Source: an uncultured Blautia sp. (GTDB taxonomy: Bacteria; Bacillota; Clostridia; Lachnospirales; Lachnospiraceae). Taken from it: a DNA stretch of 38,905 nt. Of this stretch, positions 15,106 to 23,216 are shown piece by piece. Both the position numbers and the translations under genes were made by a program. Position 1 is the first letter of the stretch. Every line of letters starts with the position of its first letter. The notes below the pieces were generated by a model. That model saw nothing but the letters and a program-made list of their open reading frames with translations, was not told where the DNA came from and searched no databases. The stretch covers positions 1 through 38,905 of the forward strand of contig NZ_CALFLA010000108.1 of assembly GCF_937880195.1 (NCBI RefSeq), in the 5' to 3' direction.

Positions 15106-15843
15106 ATGGAAGAACAGCACGCGATTGAAGTCACTGACCTTGTGATCAGTTATCAGAATCTGAAAAAAACTTCTATTAAGAAAAGTCTACTGCAGTTTAA
15201 ACGCCGCAGCGTAGACCGCTTTGTTGCCGTTAAAGGAATTTCCTTCTATGTACGCCAGGGAGAGATCCTTGGAATCATTGGCAAAAACGGAAGCGGTAAA
15301 TCCACAACCCTTAATGCACTGGCTGGAATCTTTTCTCCTGACAGCGGAACCATTGATCTTAAGGGACACAGCATTTCCCTTCTTTCTATCGGCGTTGGTT
15401 TTCAGAGGGAAATGACCGGAAGAGAAAACATTATCCTTTCCGGTATGCTTCTCGGCTTCTCTGAGGCAGAAGTAAAAGCAAAGGAGGCAGAAATCGTAGA
15501 GTTTGCCGAACTTGGAGAATTTATCGACATGCCTGTAAGGACCTATTCCAGCGGTATGTATTCCAAACTGGCATTTTCCATTACAGCAATTCTGGAAACA
15601 GATATCATGCTGATCGACGAAGTGCTTAGTGTAGGCGATCAGAAGTTCAAGAAAAAAAGCTACAATAAAATGAAAAGCCTAATCTCCAACAAAGACCGTA
15701 CTGTAGTAATCGTCTCTCACAGTATTGAAACTCTGCAGGAGCTTTGCGACACAGTTATGTGGATGCATGACGGCCAGATTAAACGTATCGGAGAACCTGG
15801 CCCTGTACTTGAAGAATATGTAAACTTTATGGAAAAAAACTGA
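15106..15843 (+). CDS. ABC transporter ATPase for glycan export (Wzt/TagH-like, short form)
   Basis: 245-residue ATPase partner of the permease. Walker A is GKNGSGKST at 59-67, the signature is SSGM at 148-151, Walker B is IMLIDE at 167-172, and the switch His lies in VIVSHS. The stretch before Walker A (SVDRFVAVKGISFYVRQGEILGIIGKNGSG) is typical of the Wzt/TagH subgroup. The protein ends soon after the nucleotide-binding domain, so it lacks the C-terminal glycan-binding domain of long Wzt proteins and the extension of Bacillus TagH. The start codon is one base past the permease stop, so the genes are translationally coupled. Confidence 0.9.
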   Translation: MEEQHAIEVTDLVISYQNLKKTSIKKSLLQFKRRSVDRFVAVKGISFYVRQGEILGIIGKNGSGKSTTLNALAGIFSPDSGTIDLKGHSISLLSIGVGFQREMTGRENIILSGMLLGFSEAEVKAKEAEIVEFAELGEFIDMPVRTYSSGMYSKLAFSITAILETDIMLIDEVLSVGDQKFKKKSYNKMKSLISNKDRTVVIVSHSIETLQELCDTVMWMHDGQIKRIGEPGPVLEEYVNFMEKN

Positions 15844-15857
15844 GATATCCAGAAAGA

Positions 15858-15897
15858 GAAAACCCGAAAGCTGCCAAAAGCAGTTTCCGGGTTTTTA
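15858..15897. terminator. Terminator between the convergent glycan genes
   Basis: AAAACCCG near 15859-15866 pairs with CGGGTTTT near 15888-15895, with inner CTGC/GCAG pairing, followed by T-rich sequence on both strands. It separates the export pair on + from the biosynthesis genes on -. Confidence 0.8.
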
Positions 15898-15901
15898 TGT
15901 T

Positions 15902-17071
15902 TTATTCTGTTCTCTTTTTTATTTCCAAAAGAACCTGGTTGCAGATATTTGAGGAGCAAGGCTCTTTTACCTCGTTAAACTTAAGGTTCACCCTGTCTCT
16001 TTCTTTTTTCCAGGAATCTTCCCCATTCATAAATTCCTTTATTTCCATCATAAATTCTTTCATGGTTTCCGGTTTGGGTCCCGGGGTGACTTCATCATAA
16101 TCAAAGTTCATACCTCTTCCATCAAGATATCTTTCTCTGTCATAGGGAAGAAACATCAAAGGTTTATCTGTAAGAAGATAGTCAATATAAATACTGGAGT
16201 AATCTGTAATCAAAAGATCAAACATTCCCAGCATTCCTGTCACATCCCCAGCTTCTTCGCTTCCAAAGCGTCTGATGCGAGAGCTTACATAAGCGTCTGC
16301 CGCAGCAGCCTCCTTAATATGAAGCCTAAGAAGAAGCAGGATCTTTTCCTGTTCCAGAAAATCTTCAAAAACTTTTTTGTCAAAATCCTCAAAAGGAAAA
16401 AGTCTGGTATTCCCATAATCCCGGAAGGTAGGTGCATAAAGAACCACCTTTTTATATTCAGGCAGATCCGAATAAATACCTTCCAGAATTTGTTTTCTGT
16501 CAGGAGGGGCAAAAATACAGTCGTTCCTTGGCTGTCCCCACACCCGGAGCCTGTCCTCCGAAACCTGAAAGCTCTTGGTCATAACAGGCACAAGCTCCCT
16601 TGACGTAGTCAAAATCCATGTATAGTTCTCTGAAAAAATCTTTTTGAAATAAATACGGGCTGCCTTTTTCATATTTGGATCCATAAGGGCGATCTTCTTC
16701 AGAGGAACTCCATGCCACAGATTCACGATCAGCCTGTTTTTACCAAGCCCTGTTCCGTATACGGGAAGCCCTGCTGACGTAAACCATACCCCGGCCTCCA
16801 GAACCCGGCGAATCCCTTCCTTTGATTCTGTTTCAATAAAATACTCTTTTCCATACTGTTCTGACAGTTCCCGGCGCAGATTTTCCTCATTGATCACAAA
16901 AAGAGGCGTGATCTGCGGAAGATGTTCTTTTACATACTCAAACAGATATTTGGAATTATAATTATAATAGCAGTTGTCCACAGAAGAAAACACCCAGGTA
17001 TACATATCTGGTTTTTTTGTTTTTTTCATACGAACAAGCTGCGTCATACATAAATTTTTGATTTTACCCAT
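15902..17071 (-). CDS. CDP-glycerol glycerophosphotransferase family protein (TagB/TagF-like)
   Basis: 389 residues with the teichoic-acid polymerase fold. Diagnostic motifs are NLWHGVPLKKI near 117-127 (catalytic His120), LYAPTFRDYG near 211-220, and LLITDYSSIYIDYLL near 286-300 followed by FLPYD. The family transfers glycerol-phosphate or ribitol-phosphate from CDP-activated donors onto a lipid-linked acceptor at the cytoplasmic face. At this length it resembles single-domain primases such as TagB or capsule enzymes more than the long TagF. The start is the ATG at 17071 with AAAGGTGAG upstream; the frame to 17155 overlaps the preceding gene. It is the last of three genes on this strand. Confidence 0.85.
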   Translation of the reverse strand: MGKIKNLCMTQLVRMKKTKKPDMYTWVFSSVDNCYYNYNSKYLFEYVKEHLPQITPLFVINEENLRRELSEQYGKEYFIETESKEGIRRVLEAGVWFTSAGLPVYGTGLGKNRLIVNLWHGVPLKKIALMDPNMKKAARIYFKKIFSENYTWILTTSRELVPVMTKSFQVSEDRLRVWGQPRNDCIFAPPDRKQILEGIYSDLPEYKKVVLYAPTFRDYGNTRLFPFEDFDKKVFEDFLEQEKILLLLRLHIKEAAAADAYVSSRIRRFGSEEAGDVTGMLGMFDLLITDYSSIYIDYLLTDKPLMFLPYDRERYLDGRGMNFDYDEVTPGPKPETMKEFMMEIKEFMNGEDSWKKERDRVNLKFNEVKEPCSSNICNQVLLEIKKRTE

Positions 17072-17087
17072 AATCTCACCTTTATTG

Positions 17088-17831
17088 TCAGCGGTATTTC
17101 CACAGCCCATGAAGGGCGTAAGAAACAAAAAGCGCCGCGCTTTTTGGCGCTCCAAATCCCATATACCGATATACTCTGTATGTCATAATAGCGGATTTCA
17201 GTTTGTTTCTGGACTTGCCACCAACACTTAGACGGTATTTCAAAAGAGGCTCGTTGATCCCAGCCGCATAATGATACTCCTTTAAAATCTTCAGCCATGT
17301 AATATAATCCTCATGACTATCGTCATGTTCCATGGGGAAACGGATGATCACATCCCTGCGCACCAAAACAGAAGAACAGTTAATACTATTATGCTTTAAA
17401 AGCTCTCTGTAAGTAATTTTTTCTTTTACTGGAATATACTTTCCTGCAGACCTTCCGTCCGGCTGTACCAGTTCTCTTCCTGTTGAACAAAGTACACAAC
17501 CAGTTTCTTCAAGAAGGGCGATCTGTTTTTTCAGCTTATCCTTTTCCCACCAGTCATCTGCGTCAAGAAAGGCTACGTAGGTTCCTCTGGCCTCCTTTAC
17601 GCCTCTGTTTCTGGAACCGGAAACCCCAGTATTTTTTTTATTTTTCAGGCAGCGAATCTCTTCATGGTTTTTGTACTTTTCAAGAACTTCCTCTGTACGG
17701 TCTGTAGAGCCGTCGTCAATAATGATAAGCTCCAGAGAAACTTCCTGGGCTAGAACAGAATCCACAGCTTTTTGAATATATTTTTCTCCGTTATATACAG
17801 GCATCACTACAGATACCAGCGGCTTTTCCAT
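17088..17831 (-). CDS. Family 2 glycosyltransferase
   Basis: 247-residue GT-A enzyme. It begins VSVVMPVYNGEKYI, has the nucleotide-binding IIIDDGSTD (Asp39, Asp40), the NTGVSGSRNRGV segment and the metal-binding DADD at 90-93, and a later HEDYITWLK that resembles the acceptor/ED motif. It would add a sugar to the lipid-linked intermediate made by the next gene upstream. The sugar cannot be read from sequence. It is 10 bases from the initiating transferase and 16 bases from the polymerase gene, so the three form one operon. Confidence 0.88.
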   Translation of the reverse strand: MEKPLVSVVMPVYNGEKYIQKAVDSVLAQEVSLELIIIDDGSTDRTEEVLEKYKNHEEIRCLKNKKNTGVSGSRNRGVKEARGTYVAFLDADDWWEKDKLKKQIALLEETGCVLCSTGRELVQPDGRSAGKYIPVKEKITYRELLKHNSINCSSVLVRRDVIIRFPMEHDDSHEDYITWLKILKEYHYAAGINEPLLKYRLSVGGKSRNKLKSAIMTYRVYRYMGFGAPKSAALFVSYALHGLWKYR

Positions 17832-17841
17832 AAGCCTCCTC

Positions 17842-19230
17842 CTATTGTTCCCGACTGTCAGACATATCTTCCACGGAATCCTTTAACGCATTTTTCTGAT
17901 TGTCATTTACGCCCTCTGAAACCTCTTTCTGGCAGAAAATCTTTACTGTCATAAGAAGAAGCTTCAGATCAAGAAGAAAAGAATAATTTTCTATATAGAA
18001 AAGATCCAGCTTCAGCTTATCATAAGGCGTTGTATTATATTTCCCATAAACCTGGGCATAACCGGTAAGTCCGGCCTTTACTTTCAGGCGATAGTAAAAC
18101 TCTGGAAGTTCTTTCTGATATTCGTGCATAATACACTTTCTTTCCGGTCTCGGTCCTACCAGGGACATATCTCCCACAAAGATATTAAACAGCTGGGGAA
18201 GCTCGTCCAGGTGAAGATTTCTAAGCACTTTACCTACCGGGGTAATCCTGCTGTCATTCTTTGAGGCAAGCCGGGCTCCGTTCTTCTCAGAATCCACGCA
18301 CATGCTGCGGAATTTGAAAATGCGAAACTCCCGTCCTCCCAGAGTAAGACGATCCTGACGGTAAAATACCGGTCCTCCATCATACATTTTCACAAAAAGA
18401 GCAATGATCAGCATAATAGGAGCTGTTATGATAATACCGATTCCAGACACAACAATATCCAGAAGCCTTTTCATAAAACGCTGTTCCACAGAAAGTCCCA
18501 TATTCTTTGCCACAAGCAGAGGTGTATCAAAAAGATGGATTCTCTCGCTTCCCATCAGAATCACGTCTGAAATCTTCGGACTCATATAACATCTGATGGA
18601 ATGAGCAAAGCAATATTTAAGATAGCGGTTTCTGATACTGGACGGAAGATCCCATATGATCACGCCCTCGTAATCCCGCATCATTTTATGAATGGTTTTT
18701 TCTCCTTCATCCACATGAACCATTCCGCTGATATTATACTTATCGCTTCTTGAGTTCATTTTTTGGATCAGATCCCCAGGATCCCGGTTTCCATAAATCA
18801 CAAGCAGCTTCCTTGCCCCATAAAGTTTCTGGTAAATAAAAGTAGAAATCCAGATCCACGCAAGAATAACAGCAATCTGAACAAATGTCATCTGTATCAT
18901 GGGCCACGGATCAAGAAACCATCTGTTAATCAACGTGATCTGGAGATAGGTAATCACATTGGTACAGATCGTAGCCAGCGTCATGGAATAAAATACGTCT
19001 ATTTTTTTTAGATATCCTACTCGAAGACCTCCGTAGAACTTGGAAAACATAAAACTGATCAATGCATAAATGGCAATTAAAACCCAGTTACCCTTTCTCC
19101 AGAAAGGCTCAAAAATCAGTCCTCTGTAAAAGTCATACCAGATATAGGCAAACACTGCTGCCTGAGTGATCACCACAACGCTTGCTAGACAATATACAAT
19201 AAATCTCTTAAAATCATCTCTGTTTTTCAC
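17842..19230 (-). CDS. Initiating polyprenyl-phosphate hexose-1-phosphate transferase (WcaJ/CpsE-like)
   Basis: 462-residue membrane enzyme of the bacterial sugar transferase family. Four N-terminal membrane segments (about 8-30, 50-64, 82-100, 115-133) precede a Rossmann-like region and the catalytic domain from about 253: re-entrant helix 256-282, DGGPVFYRQDR near 284-294, FKFRSM near 306-310, catalytic Asp-Glu in LDELPQL at 342-343, and DMSLVGPRPE near 354-363. It moves a hexose-1-phosphate from a UDP-sugar to undecaprenyl phosphate to start glycan synthesis. It heads the three-gene operon. The C-terminal tail (about 440-462) is polar and not part of the family core. Confidence 0.9.
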   Translation of the reverse strand: MKNRDDFKRFIVYCLASVVVITQAAVFAYIWYDFYRGLIFEPFWRKGNWVLIAIYALISFMFSKFYGGLRVGYLKKIDVFYSMTLATICTNVITYLQITLINRWFLDPWPMIQMTFVQIAVILAWIWISTFIYQKLYGARKLLVIYGNRDPGDLIQKMNSRSDKYNISGMVHVDEGEKTIHKMMRDYEGVIIWDLPSSIRNRYLKYCFAHSIRCYMSPKISDVILMGSERIHLFDTPLLVAKNMGLSVEQRFMKRLLDIVVSGIGIIITAPIMLIIALFVKMYDGGPVFYRQDRLTLGGREFRIFKFRSMCVDSEKNGARLASKNDSRITPVGKVLRNLHLDELPQLFNIFVGDMSLVGPRPERKCIMHEYQKELPEFYYRLKVKAGLTGYAQVYGKYNTTPYDKLKLDLFYIENYSFLLDLKLLLMTVKIFCQKEVSEGVNDNQKNALKDSVEDMSDSREQ

Positions 19231-19254
19231 AAAAGATCCCTCTTATCTTCATGA

Positions 19255-19273
19255 TCCGGCCTTTTCAGCCGGA
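19255..19273 (-). other. Hairpin in the leader of the sugar transferase operon
   Basis: TCCGGC at 19255-19260 pairs with GCCGGA at 19268-19273. It lies about 25 bases before the start codon within the transcript expected from the promoter at 19299-19327. No U tract follows on -, so it is not a terminator for that strand. Confidence 0.35.
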
Positions 19274-19298
19274 CTTATTTTTTCCTATTAACCCTGTT

Positions 19299-19327
19299 AT
19301 TATAACGTATATTTAACCTTCCGTCCA
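19299..19327 (-). promoter_or_regulatory. Promoter of the sugar transferase operon
   Basis: On -, a perfect TATAAT (complement of 19299-19304) has TGGACG 17 bases upstream (complement of 19322-19327). It occupies the left part of the 355-base gap that runs from 19231 to 19585. Confidence 0.5.
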
Positions 19328-19419
19328 GTAAATCGCATATTCTTTAAAGATGCTGTCTCTGCCTGTTTTTATCTGTATCGGCACTTTTACTTCGGCTTTT
19401 TGTCGAATCATCTATTTTT

Positions 19420-19545
19420 TTGTCATATTTCATAGTTTTGTATGTAATTCAACAAATATTTAATACACCTTTAACAAAATTTCCTCATTTTTTTTATACT
19501 TTTTCACCTTATCTTCTGGTAATTTACAGATAAAAATTGTATAAT
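19420..19545 (+). promoter_or_regulatory. Two candidate promoters of glgCD
   Basis: TTGTCA at 19420-19425 and TGTAAT at 19443-19448 are 17 bases apart. Closer to the gene, TATAAT at 19540-19545 has only a weak -35 (TGGTAA at 19517-19522). The rest of the 19231-19585 gap is AT-rich and shows nothing else I can name. Confidence 0.45.
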
Positions 19546-19585
19546 AAGAAGGTACAAGCATATAAAAGGAAAGTGAGGGTTCACT

Positions 19586-20725
19586 ATGAAACAAAACAAC
19601 ATGTTAGCGATGATCTTAGCTGGCGGACGTGGCAGCAGACTCCATGAGCTTACGAACAAAGTGGCTAAACCCGCAGTTTCATACGGTGGTAAATACCGCA
19701 TCGTTGATTTTCCATTAAGTAACTGTGCAAACAGCGGAATTGACATTGTTGGTGTTCTTACACAGTATGAGTCCGTCCTTCTGAACAGCTATGTCGCTGC
19801 CGGCGGCCGCTGGGGACTGGATGCAAGAGAAAGCGGTGTATTCGTACTTCCGCCCCGCGAAAAAGCCGATGCAGATCTGGACGTTTATCGCGGCACTGCT
19901 GACGCAATCTCACAGAATATTGACTTTATTGACAAATATGCACCAGAATATGTTCTGATTCTTTCCGGCGACCATATTTACAAAATGAATTATTCAAAAA
20001 TGTTGGCTTACCATAAACAGATGGACGCAGACGCTACCATCGCTGTAATTGAGGTTCCCATGAAAGAAGCCAGCCGTTTCGGTATTATGAATACAGACGG
20101 TGAAGGTCATATTGTAGAATTCGAAGAAAAACCGGAGCATCCAAAGAGCAACCTTGCTTCTATGGGTATTTATATCTTCAACTGGAAGCTGCTCCGCAAA
20201 ATCCTTCTTGCAGATATGAAAAACGCAGATTCTCATCATGACTTCGGCAAGGATATTATTCCTACCCTTCTTGCTGACAATAAGACTCTGGCAGCTTACA
20301 AATACCAGGGATACTGGAAGGATGTTGGAACCATTGATTCTCTCTGGGAAGCAAACATGGATCTTCTTGACAGCAATAATGAACTTGATCTCAATGATCC
20401 TACTTGGAAGATTTACACAGAGGATATTCCTGCCCTTCCACAGTACATAGGACCAGAAGCTAAGATTGCCAAAGCATTTATTACCCAGGGCTGTATTGCC
20501 GAAGGTGAGGTAAAAAATTCTGTACTGTTCACCGGTGCAAGAGTTGGCAAGGGCGCAAAGGTTATTGATAGTGTTCTTATGCCCGGTGTAGTAGTAGAAG
20601 ACGGCGCTGTTGTTCAGCGAGCCCTTGTAGCCGAAAATGTAACCATCGGTGCAGGCGCTGTTGTAGGAAGCGCTGACAGCGAGCACATTGAACTTGTGTC
20701 CAAACGTGTAAAGGGGGTAGAATAA
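19586..20725 (+). CDS. glgC: Glucose-1-phosphate adenylyltransferase, catalytic subunit
   Basis: 379-residue ADP-glucose pyrophosphorylase making ADP-glucose from glucose-1-phosphate and ATP, the committed step of glycogen synthesis. The nucleotidyltransferase core has [12 protein letters not shown] near 12-23 with the catalytic pyrophosphorylase signature, then [19 protein letters not shown], and the substrate regions [10 protein letters not shown] and VEFEEKP. A left-handed beta-helix domain fills about 290-379. AAAGGAAAGTGAGG precedes the ATG. The stop codon is one base from glgD, and no other glycogen genes follow in the window. Confidence 0.96.
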   Translation: MKQNNMLAMILAGGRGSRLHELTNKVAKPAVSYGGKYRIVDFPLSNCANSGIDIVGVLTQYESVLLNSYVAAGGRWGLDARESGVFVLPPREKADADLDVYRGTADAISQNIDFIDKYAPEYVLILSGDHIYKMNYSKMLAYHKQMDADATIAVIEVPMKEASRFGIMNTDGEGHIVEFEEKPEHPKSNLASMGIYIFNWKLLRKILLADMKNADSHHDFGKDIIPTLLADNKTLAAYKYQGYWKDVGTIDSLWEANMDLLDSNNELDLNDPTWKIYTEDIPALPQYIGPEAKIAKAFITQGCIAEGEVKNSVLFTGARVGKGAKVIDSVLMPGVVVEDGAVVQRALVAENVTIGAGAVVGSADSEHIELVSKRVKGVE

Positions 20726-20726
20726 G

Positions 20727-21842
20727 ATGGCTAACGCACTTGGAATTATTGCATCTTCCGCAACTCACATTAAGGTGGAGGGACTTCAGCAGTACCGCCC
20801 CATCGGCGCTTTCTCCTTCCTTGGAAGATACCGTGTAATCGACTTTCCTATTTCTAATATGAGCAACAGTGACATTGACCGCATTCAGGTATATATTCGG
20901 CGTAAGCCTCGCTCTCTTGTAGAACATCTTGGTACAGGACGCCACTACAACATCAACTCCAAACGCGGCAAACTGCAGATTCTTTTCTCACTGAACAGTT
21001 CTGAGAATGATGTTTACAATACCGACATTGCCGGCTATTATGAAAATATCGAAATGATCGAAAGATCTCATATGCCATATGTAGTAATTGCGCCAAGCTA
21101 TATGGTATATGCAGAGAATTATGATACGCTTCTTCAGACACATATCGACTCCGGAGCGGATATCACTCTTTTATATCACTCTGTAGATAATGCCAAAGAA
21201 GCATTCCTGAACTGTGACATTCTGAATCTGAACAGACAAAAAGGTGTGGAATCCATTGAGAAAAACCGCGGAAGCGCCAAAAACCGCAATATTTTCATGG
21301 ATACATACATTATGAAAAAAGAACTTTTTATAGAGCTGATCCATAAGGCAAGAAAAACTTCTTCTATGATCACTTTGCCTCAGATTGTAAACGCATCCTG
21401 CAGCGAGCTTGATATCCGCGGCGTATCCCATAAGGGATTCTTTGCTACCATCACAGATTTCAAGAGCTACTTTGATGCAAACATGTCTCTCATCGACCTT
21501 AAGAACTCACAGAATCTTTTCAATCCGGAATGGCCGATCTATACCAGAACAAACGACTCCTGCCCTACTCAATATTTTGACGGTGCAGACGTAAATAACT
21601 CTGTTATCTCCAACGGCTGTCTCATTGAGGGATGTGTGGAGAACTCTGTTATCGGACGTGGATGCCAGATCAAAAAGGGCGCTGTTGTAAAGAACTGTGT
21701 TGTTCTTGCAAACACCACAATCGGCGAAGACGTTCATGTGGAGAATCAGGTCATTGATAAATGGGTTCAGATCACTAAAGAGCGCGAAATCGTTGCCGAC
21801 ATTGAACATCCGGGCTATATCCGCAGAGACGATATTCTCTAA
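20727..21842 (+). CDS. glgD: Glucose-1-phosphate adenylyltransferase subunit GlgD
   Basis: 371-residue homologue of GlgC found in Firmicutes. The region where GlgC has the glycine-arginine pyrophosphorylase signature reads SSATHIKVEGLQQYRPIG, so the catalytic loop is lost, while the fold (RYRVIDFPISNMSNSDI, then beta-helix repeats near 290-350) is retained. In Bacillus-type enzymes GlgD associates with GlgC and raises its activity. It is directly coupled to glgC. A strong terminator follows. Confidence 0.94.
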   Translation: MANALGIIASSATHIKVEGLQQYRPIGAFSFLGRYRVIDFPISNMSNSDIDRIQVYIRRKPRSLVEHLGTGRHYNINSKRGKLQILFSLNSSENDVYNTDIAGYYENIEMIERSHMPYVVIAPSYMVYAENYDTLLQTHIDSGADITLLYHSVDNAKEAFLNCDILNLNRQKGVESIEKNRGSAKNRNIFMDTYIMKKELFIELIHKARKTSSMITLPQIVNASCSELDIRGVSHKGFFATITDFKSYFDANMSLIDLKNSQNLFNPEWPIYTRTNDSCPTQYFDGADVNNSVISNGCLIEGCVENSVIGRGCQIKKGAVVKNCVVLANTTIGEDVHVENQVIDKWVQITKEREIVADIEHPGYIRRDDIL

Positions 21843-21851
21843 AAGTATACA

Positions 21852-21885
21852 TAAAAAGAAGGAACCTAACGGTTCCTTCTTTTTG
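21852..21885 (+). terminator. Terminator of glgCD
   Basis: AAGAAGGAACC pairs with GGTTCCTTCTT around a TAAC loop, flanked by A and T runs. It is a strong intrinsic terminator about ten bases after the glgD stop codon. Confidence 0.92.
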
Positions 21886-21923
21886 TATCTCAGCATAACA
21901 GGCACGTGTTTTATAATCCTCCG

Positions 21924-21950
21924 CTTATATATAAGTATTTACTTATAAGT
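21924..21950 (+). promoter_or_regulatory. Palindrome cluster upstream of the chromate transporter operon
   Basis: CTTATATATAAG at 21924-21935 and ACTTATAAGT at 21941-21950 are perfect palindromes 16 bases apart centre to centre. ATAAGTA-TT-TACTTAT at 21931-21946 bridges them. They sit just upstream of the likely promoter, a natural place for a LysR-type activator site. Confidence 0.4.
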
Positions 21951-21968
21951 TCTATTCAAATCATATAT

Positions 21969-21997
21969 TTTACAAATAGTTCCTCCTATGCTAAGCT
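21969..21997 (+). promoter_or_regulatory. Promoter of the chromate transporter operon
   Basis: TTTACA at 21969-21974 and TAAGCT at 21992-21997 are 17 bases apart, with TG before the -10. The match is modest, which suits an activated promoter. Confidence 0.4.
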
Positions 21998-22035
21998 CTA
22001 TTATAGATCAAAGAGATAAATTTATGGAGGTTCTT

Positions 22036-22614
22036 ATGAAAAAAGATTACAGCAAGTTATGGACTCTATTCCGTTCCATGTTTGTACTAAGCGCTTGTAC
22101 CTTTGGCGGAGGATTTGTTATCGTCTCTCTCATGAAGAAAAAGTATGTAGAAGAACTACAGTGGCTGGAGGAAGATGAAATGCTTGACGTTACCGCTATT
22201 ACCCAGTCTGCTCCAGGTCCTCTTCCAGTAAATGCGTCCGTAATTATCGGCTATCGTATCGCTGGGGTCCTTGGTTCTCTTACTGCAATTCTGGGAACAA
22301 TTCTCCCGCCTATGATTATTATTTCAGTAATCTCTCTGTTTTATGAACAATTCAGGACAAACACTTATGTCAGTATTGCCCTCCAGGTGATGCGCGCCGG
22401 AGTTGCCGCCGTGATCTTTGATGTTGTGCTGAATCTGGCCCATAATGTGCTGACCACCCGGCGTATTCTGTATATTTCCATGATGATCGTTGCTTTTGCA
22501 GCAGCCTGTATTCTGGATGTCAGCGCAATGCTTATTATTTTTACCTGTCTTGGAATCGGAATCCTGGATCTTATTGTTCAAACCTATAAAGAAAAACATG
22601 GAGGGACTGTATAA
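22036..22614 (+). CDS. Chromate transporter, first half-size subunit
   Basis: 192-residue membrane protein with one CHR domain. The family pattern CTFGGGFVIVSLMKKKYVEE near residue 20 is followed by TAITQSAPGPLPVNASVIIGYRIAGVLG, with the conserved PGP motif. Short CHR proteins occur in tandem pairs and work as a heterodimer equal to one long ChrA. Long ChrA proteins expel chromate; for gut Firmicutes the real substrate may be another anion such as sulfate. GGAGG lies five bases before the ATG at 22036; the frame is open to 21988. The stop overlaps the next start (TAATG). Confidence 0.85.
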   Translation: MKKDYSKLWTLFRSMFVLSACTFGGGFVIVSLMKKKYVEELQWLEEDEMLDVTAITQSAPGPLPVNASVIIGYRIAGVLGSLTAILGTILPPMIIISVISLFYEQFRTNTYVSIALQVMRAGVAAVIFDVVLNLAHNVLTTRRILYISMMIVAFAAACILDVSAMLIIFTCLGIGILDLIVQTYKEKHGGTV

Positions 22615-23186
22615 TGTTATTACTTAAATTATTTTTCGCCTTTATTCAGGTAGGCATGTTCAGTGTTGGAGGCGGATATGCCGCTATTCCTCTGATCCAG
22701 GAACAAATTGTAGATGTTTACGGTCTGATGACTCTCAGCGAATTTTCCGACCTGATCACAGTAGCAGAAATGACCCCCGGACCTATTTCCATCAATTCTG
22801 CAACTTTTGTAGGAATGAGAATTGCAGGAATCCCCGGCGTACTGCTCTGTACCTTTGGATGTATTCTTCCCTCTTTCTTTATCTGTCTTACACTTGCACA
22901 TTTTTACTATAAATACCGTTCTGTCAAAGGCGTCCAGATTGTTTTAGGAGCCATGCGTCCTGCTGTTGTAGCTCTGATCGCCTCTGCCGGAACCTCTATT
23001 TTAATGCTTGGGCTTTTTCAGGCAGAGCTTCCCAATATTGTACTCAGCGATATCCGCTGGATCGAACTTGTTATTTTTGCAGCGTCACTGTTTATTTTAA
23101 GGAAATTTAAAACCAGCGCCATAGCTATTATTCTCGGAAGCGGAGCAGTCGGCACTGTGCTTTATGTGCTGACCAATGCGGCCTGA
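22614..23186 (+). CDS. Chromate transporter, second half-size subunit
   Basis: 190-residue partner of the preceding subunit with one CHR domain and about five to six membrane segments. The motifs match: MFSVGGGYAAIPLIQEQIV near 15-33 and TVAEMTPGPISINSATFVGMRIAGIPG near 49-75. The start codon shares one base with the previous stop, so the two are translationally coupled and probably made in equal amounts. A LysR-type gene follows 30 bases later on the same strand. Confidence 0.86.
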   Translation: MLLLKLFFAFIQVGMFSVGGGYAAIPLIQEQIVDVYGLMTLSEFSDLITVAEMTPGPISINSATFVGMRIAGIPGVLLCTFGCILPSFFICLTLAHFYYKYRSVKGVQIVLGAMRPAVVALIASAGTSILMLGLFQAELPNIVLSDIRWIELVIFAASLFILRKFKTSAIAIILGSGAVGTVLYVLTNAA

Positions 23187-23216
23187 TCTATATAAACCAC
23201 ACAAAAGGAGAACCTT

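Noticed and set aside
19994..20686. 230-codon frame antisense to glgC
   Set aside because: glgC is unambiguous; the antisense frame has no start signals or recognisable motifs.
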